A stretch of 64,000 bases of DNA from Anaeramoeba flamelloides (taxonomy: Eukaryota > Metamonada > Anaeramoebidae). The stretch spans positions 10,292,001 to 10,356,000 of the forward strand of contig JANTQA010000032.1 in NCBI GenBank assembly GCA_027625915.1. Reading direction: 5' to 3'. A program made the position numbers and the translations under genes. Shown here in pieces: positions 41,958 through 53,133 of the stretch. The notes under the pieces are model-generated. The model worked only from the letters and a program-made list of their open reading frames with translations, made no database searches and had not been told where the DNA came from. How positions within the stretch are numbered: the stretch's first letter is position 1; each line of letters starts with the position of its first letter.

Positions 41958-44900
41958 ATGTCTGAAAGTAAGTGTCTTGCATTTCGTTTCTTCGCTTTAA
42001 TATTTTTTCGGTTTTTTCTTACTTTGGTTACCAAATGAATTTTTTAATTCTTGTGAATAGGCCAATCTAATGCAGAAAACTTCTTCTCTGATTTGAGTGA
42101 CGAAACTTCCCAAAGCCAAAGCTCGGTGAATTATTCTTCCTATTCTAGTGTAAACACAACACAGTCCACAACTGAGAACACGACAAATCAAAGCAACTTT
42201 GATAAGGTTGTTGATCTTCTCAACAACACGTCGGAGCTTATTAAAGATATTGATACAAAAATCCAAAAGGAAGCCAACAACAACATAAAAGAAATCTCTC
42301 GTATCCTTGTTACGGTCAAGAACGAAATTCTGCAAAAAACAAAGCAACTGAAAAAAGATAAGGGTGATCTCAAGCAAAAATCAAAAAAAAAAGTTGCTCT
42401 TTTAAAAAAAAAAGTGAGGAAACATAAAAACGAGAAACAAGAAATAGTGAAGCTCAAAGAGGAACTCTTTAAAGAAAACAACAGACTACGGAAGAAATTA
42501 AAGGACTATCTTTCTGAAGATGATGTCGTCAATATTGCTACCGATCTCACAAAAAACTGGATCAACCACATTAATGTCCAGAAAATCCAAAACACGTTAA
42601 AAAATTCACAGGAAAACCAATTAATCAAGGAAGAGTCAATCCACTTGCAATGGTTCTTCAATAAAAGGCACCAATTTGAAACCGTTTTGTTCCATAACAA
42701 GGGGAAAAATATTATAAAAGCAGATACACCAAAATCCATCGGTGGGCATGGATCAGCACCAACCCCAATTGAAATGATTACCTACTCAATTGGCGCTCAA
42801 TTTACACAGTAAAAAATTTTTTTGTTTTTTTTTTTTTTTTTTTTGGTAATTTTGTGATTTGACCCTTTTTGATATTTTTTGAAATGACAAATTTTTGAGA
42901 ATTATCACTACTCTGTTTTTACAAAAACTTTTAATTATTGGTTTTTATTCTGGAAGAGGAGGGAAAAAAACACTCTTATTTGACTAAAATTTCATAACGG
43001 GAAAAATAGTGAAACAAAATTTTTTTTTTTTTTTTCAAATTTGCAATCTTCCATTTTACACCCATAAAAATTCAAGTAGAGTGCATAGTCAAAGAATTTC
43101 CTTTTTAAGAGTCTTTCTTATTGACTGACAAAAATTAAATAACTGTTGTGACAAAAAAATGGTCAACGTCAAAAAAGGGTAACATTTTTTTTTTGAAAAA
43201 ATTCCAATATTTAACTTTTTCACATTAGTAAAAATTATCAAAATCAACAGAATTTTTTATAGTTGCACCCAGTTCCACTTTTAAGGTACATTATGAAACA
43301 AAATTTAAGGTACGAAAAAATCTCAAATTAAGGAACATTTTTTTTTGGAATTTTTTTAGACACAAATTATTTCGTTAGAATCCAGAATTTTGTGCTTTAA
43401 TTTAGAATATTTTTTTGCATTAATTTTCCTTCAAAGTTTGTTCCTTAACAGTGAAACTGACTCTCATAAGAATTTAAATGAGGATGAAAACCTTTTTAGT
43501 AGCATAGTTGTTTAACTTGGATGATGTTAATTTTAATTTCATCAAGACACTTTAAGGAGAATGTCTGAAAAATCAAATACTTTATTTTTGGGAGTAAAGA
43601 GTGACAAAAATGAGTACAAAGCGAATTTTTAGTTCAATTCAGATCACTTAAATTACGAATTTCAGATATAACCCTTAATATTTAATAAGAATGGTTTTGC
43701 GAATACTTGAGAAAAATTCTCTTCTTATTAAGATCTAGCAATTGTGAAAACAACCAATTTTGAAATTTCAATTTTTAATTGTAAATCTTAACTAAAAACT
43801 TTATTTTTTCAAAAATAGCATTAAAGATCAAGATTAAGGATTTAATTCCCAAAGGAATTGATATCAAATCCAAAGTACTACACTTATAAAAGCATATTTG
43901 TAAAATATTATTTAAAATATAAAAAATAAAATTATTGATAATACCACATTTTCAATACGTTTATATTTTAAAAATAAAATTTTGAATTTTTCAACATCTA
44001 AACTGAACTATCTTTATCGGATTGAAATTAAGTTAATTCAAATTAAACACTATACCCCTTATGATTTTTTAACACCACTTTGAATTCTTATTAACTTCAA
44101 ATAATTCTGGTGATTTTGATAATTTTTACTAATTTGAAAAAGTTAAATATTGGAATTTTTTCAAAAAAAAAATGTTACCCTTTTTTGACATGTACTATTG
44201 TTTTTTTTTGTTTTCACACCAGTAAACATTTTTTTTCACATCCCCATAACATTTTGCAACAAATTAAAAAATAAATAAAGGGGTTTGTAGGGTAAAAATA
44301 TTTTTACATTTTAAGGAAAACTATTTCACTTTTAAAGTGATATGTATAAAATTCATTCGTAATAAAAAATGAGAACATTTTTAATAGTTAATAAATTCTT
44401 GTACTTTTTTTAAAAAACAAATCAAATATTTTTCTAGGTTCCATTTGTAAAAAAAAAAAAAAAAACCGAATCTTCTAAATAAACTTCAACTTTCAAATGA
44501 AAAATATTTATAATCAAAATTAAACAAAATACAAAATTCAAAAAAATGAAAATGAAAATTTACAACATTTTAAGGTTATACTAATTTTCAATTTAAGAAT
44601 ACAGCTTCAGTGCAAAGCTTTTCTCTCTAGTATTGTAAAAATGCACTTCAACCTTTCAACAACGAATAACCTAGATTCAAGAAAAAAGGGCTTTGTTTAT
44701 CATAGTTAATAAAATTGTAGATCAATAAAAAAACAATTATTAGTTTTCAGTTGAAATGTGCTCTATACCTCAAAATCTTGGATTTTGAACTCGATACTTT
44801 TTTTGTTTCTTTGGCATGTTTTTTTTCCAAATATTTTTAATTTTGTTCTTTGGAATTAGAATTATTTCCAATTTAAATATAATAAAATAAAATTATTTTA

Positions 44901-46230
44901 TTTTTATTTTTATTTATTTTGAAGAAGAGAAATTAATTTCCGCTTATAGCCGTTAGGTTTTCCCGAATTCAAAAGAATGGAATAAAATCATATAGATTTT
45001 ATTCAATTATTTTAAATTCTGGAAAACCTGGGTACTTTCCGTTAGGTTTTTTTTACTTTTAGAAATATAAAGAAAATTTATTAAATTTTCTTTTAATTTC
45101 AAAAATTAAAAAAAAAACGTTGTTATCTTTTTCAGAATTTAAAAGAATTGAGTAAAATCTTTCATTTTTCTCTATTCTTTTAAATTCTGTAAATTAATGA
45201 CACTCTACAGCATTTGGCGTCACTCTGCTAATTTCGAGATTTTTTGTTTCGAAAATTTCAATAAAGTATCTAAAAAAATTATTTATATATTTTGATATTC
45301 TCTATCTTAAAAAGAACTTTTGTCTACTTGTGCTCCTTGCGTAATCTAAGTATTGATGGGTGTTATGTTGAAAGTATTGTACAGACGAACATGAAAAGGA
45401 TTCTTGGAATTGAAGAAAACGAGCCATTGGTTACGATGGTGAAGGTTACTCTTGCAGTACAAACAAAAAGCAATCAAGAAAAGATCAACGAAATCTTTGA
45501 ACAAGCCAAAAAAATATGCCCAGCGTTAAATTTCATAAGAGGGACAATAAATTGCAAATCAAAAACAGCACACAAAAAGTCTGGAAGGTTGCATCAACGT
45601 AAAGAAAAAAATAAGCACATCTTAAATAACATCTATTTGAAGAATGTAAAAAAGTATCACCACAAGGTCAAAAAGCAGGGTATTCGTGCAGAATTAAAGT
45701 CAAGTGTGGTCCATGGATCTTGGGAATGTGATAATGCTCTGAAAGCTGGGCAATTCAAAGCCATTATTAGCTATTCAAAAAGAGAAACAGAAATTTGGGA
45801 AGTTGATTCTTTACAAGATTTTGGAGGAACCTATAACGCACCAACCATTTCGCAACTCTTTTTATCCGGAATTGGTTCATGCTATTTAAGTCAGATAGCC
45901 CTTGCTGCGTCCATGAATAATGTACGATTGGACGAATTGAGTCTCGATTGTTCACTCGACGTTGATTATTCAAAATACTTGTCAAAGGAAATAAACATTG
46001 AAAGCAATGAACTTTTAAAAACTTTCGATAATCTTGCATTTAATGTTAAATTGGCCTCGACAGCTAGTGAAAAAGTCCTCAAATTAGTCGATAAACAAGC
46101 TGCAAATAAATGCTTGGGGATTTACATGGCTAACAACTCCGTCCCACTAAGCATAACTTTGAAAATCAATGAAAAACTTGACGAGAAATATCTTCTTGAG
46201 TCTAAAAAGGAAAGTTGTGACATAATGTAA
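41958..46230 (+). CDS. coiled-coil, tandem OsmC-domain protein with CaaX-like end
   Basis: Exons 41958-41967, 42061-42808 and 45315-46230 join in phase to 557 residues; introns are 93 bp (GTAAGT..TAG) and 2506 bp. Residues 1-50 are Ser/Thr/Gln-rich, about 50-155 a Lys/Glu-rich coiled coil. OsmC domain 1 (about 198-330) has GGHGSAPTPIEMITYSIGAQ and KKICPALNFIRG: the first catalytic Cys is Gln250, the second Cys (321) is kept. Domain 2 (about 375-535) has GGTYNAPTISQLFLSGIGSC with Cys442 and Cys519 in place. OsmC/Ohr proteins reduce organic hydroperoxides through these two cysteines. The end, SKKESCDIM, fits a CaaX farnesylation box. The large intron splits domain 1 immediately after its GAQFT motif and carries elements O, B and K. 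OsmC genes in eukaryotes are patchy and probably of bacterial origin. The exact substrate is unknown. Confidence 0.88.
43169..44195. mobile_element. 1.03-kb TIR element O in OsmC intron
   Basis: GTCAAAAAAGGGTAACATTT and the next 75 bp on the left are repeated in reverse at the right end (ATGTTACCCTTTTTTGACAT). About 90 bp of TIR is nearly identical. The interior holds a family B MITE and an inner inverted pair around ATTTACAATTAAAAATT, AAGATCAAGATTAAGGAT. A relative lies in the eIF4A intron. Confidence 0.75.
43266..43462. mobile_element. MITE, family B, copy 3 (diverged, nested in O)
   Basis: CCCAGTTCCACTTTTAAGGT on the left and CCTTAACAGTGAAACTGACT on the right. Many substitutions relative to other copies make it the oldest of the five. 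Confidence 0.65.
44930..45235. repeat. palindromic module array, family K, copy 7
   Basis: It starts GAGAAATTAATTTCCGCTTA, then CGTTAGGTTTTCCCGAATTC, two hairpin units, and ends ACACTCTACAGCATTTGGCG. It lies within 80 bp of the 3' splice site of the large OsmC intron. Confidence 0.65.
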
Positions 46231-48069
46231 AATTATACATATTGATATATTCTTTTCGAATTAAGAAAATTCAAAAAATTGAAAACTGATGAAGAGATCC
46301 CAAATCTTCAAAAACTGAATGGATTTGTTTTTTTTTGATTTTTTTTTTATTTTGATTTTTTTTTTATTTTGATTTTTTTTTTTCCTTCATTTTTATTTAC
46401 CTTTTCTTTTTTCCAATTTGTTTTTTTTTTTTTATCTGATATTTCTTCTTTTATTTTATTTTATTTTTATTTGGTTATTAAATTTTGATTCTCAGCCGAA
46501 CTACAGACTTCATTTGAAACTTTCAATTTAAATATTTTTTTTTCTTTTTTTAATTACATTTCAGTTTTAATAAAAAAATTTTTAATCTTCAGATTGAATA
46601 TTTTCATATGTTCTTGCTTTTTCTTTTTTTCATTTTTTTTTTCATTCTTTTGGTATTTTTAGTAGAATAATACATTTATAGATTTTCTTATTGAACTGAG
46701 CTCAATTTTTTTTTTGGAAATTCTTTAATAATAAACCAATTTTGATAAAATTTTATATTTGATCTTATTATACCAAACACTACTAGAATTATAAGAATAA
46801 AAATGGCAGATCTATCAGTTCTTCAAAATAATAATTAAAGGGGTTTTGTTATAAAAATAATCCAATTTGCCAATCTCAAAAAAGATACAATAATTTCTAT
46901 TCTTCGATATCTTTTATAATTCTTTTTTATAAACTTAGTCAATTTTGTCCCAGTAGGAATCATTTTGAGTATTTTGTTTAACTATAATTCAATTTTTATA
47001 TTTATTTTTCAAATTAAAAACTTTTTTTAAAAAAACAAAAGAAGTTTTTGACAAATAAAAAAATCTACAAGTAGAGTAAATTTTCAAAGAGAGATAATAA
47101 AAATGATATACACAACTCACACCCAATAACTATAACAACATACCTCTTTAAGTATTAATTTGGTTTTGAAACAGTTCCAAGATAAGATAATTTATTACCA
47201 AATAAATAAATACTAAAAATTGAAAATTGCAGAACAATATTTTGAGGTTAAAAAAAAACTACAAATTCTTTAATTAATGAAACTTTAAAAAAATAAGAAA
47301 CATATAGAAAGATTTTTCTCTTTTTATAAAATAACAAATTAATTCCAAATAGAAGAAAAATAAATCATAAATTTTTAATCAATGTCGTTTCTTTGAATTG
47401 ATTATTTTTTTTTTTCAATGGATGATCAATATTTGGCATAATCGAAGTGATTCCCTTTTGCACTATTTAAATTGGTTGTTTCTTATTTCTTGTAATTTTT
47501 CCATTTTGAAAGGATCAAAAAACAAATTAACTTCCATTATAAGGACCCCGTTTTTAAATATTTGCCAGATTGTTGTTTTTTCTTTTTTGTTAGTTTTTTA
47601 ATATAAATTTGAATAAGTCAAAAAAAAATAAAAAAAAATGAAGAGCAATCTAAAAAACCATTTCTCTCAAAGATGGCTTTTAAAAACAAAAAATTAATTT
47701 TTTTCGAGAATCAACCAAACATATGATTATTTAGAAATAATCTAAATAGTAAACTTCTGAGAATAGTTGATCTTCATTAAAGAAAAACTTGAATAAAACC
47801 TGCAATTTTCGAAAAAATAAAATCTTAAAAAAATTTTTGATAACTTTTATTAAAGGTCTCGTGCCAAGTTTCTCTATTTCTTTGGAAAATTAAAATTGTT
47901 GCTAATTTTTTTTTAATAGCAAGTGTATTGATTTTAAAAGAAATTACAAATCATCAAATTTCTTAAAGATAATTTGGAGTTTCAAACAGTTTTTTTTTAA
48001 ATTGATATTGCAAAAAAAAGAAAAAGAAAAAAATGTAAAAATTAGTTTCAGAAATAAAAAAAAATTAAT
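46231..48069. other. gene-free stretch 3' of the OsmC-type gene
   Basis: T-rich 3' flank (including TTTTATTTTGATTTTTTTTT repeated three times near 46340-46380), then AT-rich sequence. The ORF at 47398-47601 lacks any coding signature. Confidence 0.5.
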
Positions 48070-48150
48070 AAAATAAATTATAAAAAATGATCTGATTAAA
48101 AAATTGTAAATTTATTTTGCTAAGAATGCTGGATTAAAGTTGTATAATAT
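48070..48150 (+). repeat. family A fragment
   Basis: AAAAAATGATCTGATTAAAA, then TTTTGCTAAGAATGCTGGAT, corresponds to the TGATCCAAAAAATTG, TTTTGTTAAGAATACTGGAA part of family A at 28030-28085. Flanks are too diverged to define ends. Confidence 0.4.
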
Positions 48151-49369
48151 GATCCATTTCTTCAATAATACTGATTCGCTTTATTAATAATGAGTTTATT
48201 TCGTTATTTGGATCCATTTACCTATCTTAGAAACCAACAATAATTATCTGATATAAAATGTAAATTTATTATGATTTTCTTGTTAATAAAGTGGATAAAA
48301 ATAGTTTAAAAAAATAGAGATTATCAAAATTTGATCTTTTTGGTTTGATATTTTTATCTTGTTTTTTGGTATAGAATGATATATTCTTTAAAAAACACAC
48401 ACAAATGATTTATCTGTTCTCTTGGATTTATACAATATCTTTTTGGATTGTTGGATAAATAAAATATAAATTATTTTATATTATCTTCCTATCACACTCG
48501 CCTTTGTATTTGTAATATTTTTTATAGTTTTATCTCAGTTGGTAATGTTTAAAGTTTTAAGATAAAATTTCTTTGCGGTTTTTCCTTCTTTTTTTTTTTT
48601 CCAATTCTACAACTCTACATCAAAAAAATTTTCTTTAAAAGAAGGCTAGTAAAAATAACACATTTTTATTATTATTTTTGAATATAAATAAAGAAAATTA
48701 TTTTTGATAATTTCTCAAAACCAAGATAACAAATTTACAAATTGTATAACAACAACAAATTTGAAGATTTTTTGAATTTATTAATAATACTTTTGGGATG
48801 AGATAATATGACACAAATCATGACCAAAGTTAAAATTTGTTGGTTCTTGACATCCTATTTGTGAGATGATTACTTTTTCCTTATGAATGGGTGTTGAGGC
48901 TTTTTTTTTTAATTTTATAATTATTTTCGAAAAGAATAAATAAATGTATTTTTATTTTTTTTTAATTTTTTTTTTTTTTCATAACTCTCTGTAATTTATT
49001 TTGCCTAAATATTTGATTTTATTTACAAAAAAGTAATGTTTTATTTCAAAAAAAATTCTATTTTCAAAAATAATTTTTTGATTTTGTAAAAAAAATATCT
49101 TGTGATACCAAATAGACTTTCCAAATGAGGTTAATAATTACCAAAAGACACATATTTATTTCTATTCCAAGATCAAAAAAAAAAAGTTATGTTTTGGTAA
49201 AAAATAACAGTTTCCCTTCTTTTTCAAGTCAATTAATTGATTAAAGTTATAAAAAATAATAATCTGATAAACAGGCACTAGATAAAATGCTTTACAACTG
49301 TAGATACAACTAAATATATAACTAAATTCCAAAAATTTGAACATGTTTTAAAAAGTTGAAGGAATAACA

Positions 49370-49650
49370 ATACCACAATTTACATTCAATTTGGAAATAA
49401 TTTTTATTTTACAAACTATTTCATTTTTTGTGTTTTTTGTTTTGTTTTCATTTCCATTTTTCGAGTTACGTAATCTGTGGCTTTATATCTGTATTTTTTT
49501 CTGAGGATTGATAGAAGATTTGCGTTGAGTTTCTATAATAGTAAAACCACACACAATTGGTCGATGTTATCTTATTATTTGATCGGTAAAAAAGTGTTGG
49601 TGAAATTTCAAGATGTTTACTAATACATTTTTTGTTCAAATTTCTTTGTT
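49370..49650 (+). repeat. dispersed repeat, family I, copy 2
   Basis: CATTCAATTTGGAAATAATT, CATTTTTCGAGTTACGTAAT and TTTACTAATACATTTTTTGT align in order with 33310-33620. Confidence 0.5.
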
Positions 49651-49856
49651 TCTTCTCATTTCTTTATTTTGGAAATACCAAATTTTATTTCTTGGTTTTA
49701 TGTTTTTTTCTTTTATTTGGGTGGAAATAATTACTTATAAAAACATTAATTCTAGGTTAATTAAATTTTTTTTATATATATTAGGTTTGAAAAATATAAT
49801 AAATTGGGTTTTTTTGACTATTTTTGATTTTGGGTTTGTCCAAATTTTTGGAATGT

Positions 49857-49857
<1 letters not shown>

Positions 49858-49890
<33 letters not shown>
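49858..49890 (+). repeat. (TA)n microsatellite
   Basis: About 16 uninterrupted TA units. Confidence 0.9.
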
Positions 49891-49898
<8 letters not shown>

Positions 49899-50999
49899 AT
49901 CTAATAATGAAAGATACCCTTATAAAATACTAAATTATACCCCCTGTTCTGGCTGTTTTATGGGTAAGTTGATTTTTTATAAATTGTGTGATGAGTATGA
50001 TTTTTTTTTTTTTTTGAAATTTTTACTCAAAACCCGATATAAAGATAAAAACAATCCCAATACAGATGATCCCCAAATTGTTTAATAATGTAATACAATT
50101 AATGGGTGAAGTTGAATTTTCAATCACCTAGTATCTATTGGCTTTATTATCTTTTTAAAAATAATATACATAAAAAAGGAATCTTTTTATTTTTTAATTG
50201 ATTCATTTTGATAAAACTTCTAAATTCTTAAATGCTTATCTACAACAATTATTTTAGCTCTGTTTTATAATTAATATTTCAAAAAAAAAAATAATTTTTT
50301 GATGGGGTGAAGTCTTTCATTTGAACCAAATTTTTGAGAAAGAAACTACTAACGATTTCCAAAAAAAAAAAATAATAATAAACAGTATTAAAGGTACAAT
50401 TTTCATTGAATTCATCTAATTTAGATTTAGTTAAATTCCGTAATCCCTAAATAAAGAAAGGGGGTTATCTTATATTATGTTTGACTCATTTCTATTCTAG
50501 TTCTTTAAAGATTGATCATCAATTTTTATTAATTTTAACATGGGTTAAAATATGGAAATTTTATTTCAATTTTTTTTTTTTCTAAAATTCGGATTGTAAA
50601 GTGAACTTCTATTAGGTTAGAAGATATTTTATTAAAAAATTTGTTTTTTTTTTTTTTTTTTTGGTTTTATATTGAAATGATATTATTCTTTTATTAGCAT
50701 GATGATAAAAAAAATTTATAAAAAAAAATTTAAACATTTGCTAATTTTTCACTTTTTAATAACTTCACTTAGAATAAAAACTATTGATTAATAAAAGATC
50801 TTGGATCAAAAAAAATTTTTTTCAAGATGTTTAACAATTAAATTTAGAAAGTCTGATTTCTCTATAAGATTTTTTTAAAATTTAATAGTATAAAAATTGA
50901 AAATCTTTTTCTTCGTGGTCAAGATTTCATTTTATTTTATTTTAAAAGTATTTTGTGTTATATAAATCACTTTCAAAGTGATAATCAATTATCCGGGCT
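49891..50999. other. gene-free AT-rich stretch
   Basis: Homopolymers and short filler frames only. No repeat partner was noticed. Confidence 0.5.
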
Positions 51000-51410
51000 A
51001 TATAAGAATTATTTGATCTTTTAAAATTGGGAAAAACTAACAGTTCTTTTTTTTTGAATTCTGGAAAACCTAACACAAACCCATTAGTTTTTTTTTTTTT
51101 TTTTGAATATATATTTTGATTACAAAATCAATAGATTTTCGAGTCAAAAAGAAAAAATAAAAAAAAAAAAAAAACGCTATTGGCTTTTCCATGCTGTAAA
51201 AGAATTCAATAAAATCAAATATTTTACTCAACACTTTTACATTATGGAAATGCTAGGTATTAGAAGGTACTCTATGGTACTTTTGTTAGTTTTATTTTTT
51301 TTTTTTTTTGATTTAGAAAAAGAAAAGAAAATTTAATAAATTTTCTTTTTATTTCAAAAATTAAAATAAAGCATATACATTTGATGCACTTGACGATATT
51401 TGGAGACAAT
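51000..51410. repeat. palindromic module array, family K, copy 8 (degenerate)
   Basis: TTTTTGAATTCTGGAAAACC, AAATCAATAGATTTTCGAGT, a hairpin unit TGTAAAAGAATTCAATAAAA and its complement, a TTTCTTTTTATTTC palindrome arm, and TGATGCACTTGACGATATTT. The 77-codon ORF at 51103-51336 runs through these palindromes and is not a gene. Confidence 0.6.
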
Positions 51411-52229
51411 TAATTGTTCCTTTTATTAATTTTTCCATAATTCAAATAAACAGAATAAAATTATGACATTTATTTATATTATTCATCTAAAAAAAAACAC
51501 AAGTATAGAAAAAAAAAAACTTTGATAAATATTCTATTTCTATGTTTTTCAAGATCCAAATAGAGTGTTTTCAAAACTATTAGTAAATATCTATTTAAAT
51601 AAATAACCTAAAGTTGAATTAAACTAAAAAACTATTGCCAAATCCACTTCAAAATGTATGTCAAAAAATAGACTTGTTTTTCCTCACTAGAGAATTTTAG
51701 CAATTGTGGTACTACTAAAAACTATAAATACCATATCCTCAAAATAATTAAGAACTGGAAAGTTGGTTATACTGTGAATATAATTTATTGACAATCATCA
51801 AATAGTAATTTAAATAATACTTTTGTCTAACTTGAAATTTTCAATTTTTTCATACTTGCAAATCGTTTAAATAAAAAAATAAATTTTTAAAATCTCCAAA
51901 TAAAACCAAACGGAAATAAAAATTTCAATTGAAAAAACTCACAGATCACATTTTTTTATAACTTTTCATTCTTAAATACCTTGCAATCTTTTCTTCATTC
52001 ACTGGTCAATTCATATTTCGGAATAAAATAAAAATTATATCTACAAAATTATATCATTTAACAATACTATTCAAACAACCTTTATAATCCATATGAAGTT
52101 TCAGATCAATCTTTAAAGAGCCAAAAAACAAAACTCTACACCTTATACAAGATAAATGTTTTTCTTAATTTAGGGATTATTTCCCTTAAACTGTATAAAA
52201 TTTCATCTGATTCTTCTTTTTAATTCTTC
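51411..52229. other. gene-free AT-rich stretch
   Basis: No ORF, repeat partner or splice-bounded frame could be supported on either strand. Confidence 0.5.
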
Positions 52230-52735
52230 ATATAGAGTAGTGAAAAAAATACCGTACATGAAAAAAATCCCGGACAAGATTTTTAATTGTGAATATTAGT
52301 AAAATTATTGTGTAATTTCATTTATTTACAATCAAATTCCTTTTTTTAAGAATCGAACTTTTTCAATTATAACTCACCCACTTATTAGAATGATGATTGA
52401 TGAAATCACACTTTTTCAAAACACCATTCAATCAATCAAAAAACAAGAATAAAAATTATCATTTTCCAAACTCTAGTAAACCTCTATAAAACTCGATTGT
52501 TTTTCAAAAAAAGTTGATCAACATTATGGCTATCAAACAATTACTCGAGTATTCTAGAGACACCTTACTTTGATGGACTTTAGGTAGGTTTATTACTAAT
52601 CTCATAATAAAATTGGTTATTTATAATAAGGATTTAATTGAAATTAGACAAAAATTTTACTAATATTCACAATTAAAAATCTTGTACGGGATTTTTTACA
52701 TGTACGGTATTTTTTTCCCAACTATACTATTTTTA
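52230..52735. mobile_element. 500-bp element L with long TIRs
   Basis: Left AAAAAAATACCGTACATGAA then AAGATTTTTAATTGTGAATA then TTAGTAAAATTATTGTGTAA is mirrored at the right end (TTTTACTAATATTCACAATT then TTTTTTACATGTACGGTATT). TIRs are about 90 bp and 90 percent or more identical, with a non-coding centre. It lies about 400 bp upstream of the eIF4A start codon. Confidence 0.75.
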
Positions 52736-53133
52736 TTTAGGATTCTTTGTTCACTTATTATATTCTAATACAGAAATGAAAAAAGTTACAAAGTAATTCG
52801 GTGCCACACACACGTTTATCTTGTGTAATTTACGGAGATTTTCAATTACAAATTTGAAAATGAAGTGATATTTTTACTTTTTTTTTTATAAATAACATTA
52901 TAAAAAAGAAAAAATCTAAAAGCCACAAGCGCAAGCATTCAAAAAAAAAATTTTTAAAATAATTCTGTAAAGCTTCAAAAATGATTATATTTCTGTGATT
53001 TTTTCTTTGTTGGAAATTTCCTTCCTTTAAAAAGATTGAATTTTTGAATTTAGTTTCATTTTTTTTTTGCTTTCTCTTTTTTTTTACATAAGTATTTTAT
53101 ATTTGGAATAACAATTTTTTTTGTTTTTTGAAA

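Noticed and set aside
42188-42739. Long minus-strand ORFs opposite the OsmC gene
   Set aside because: Shadows of the plus-strand coding sequence; Phe/Ser-rich translations of Lys codons.
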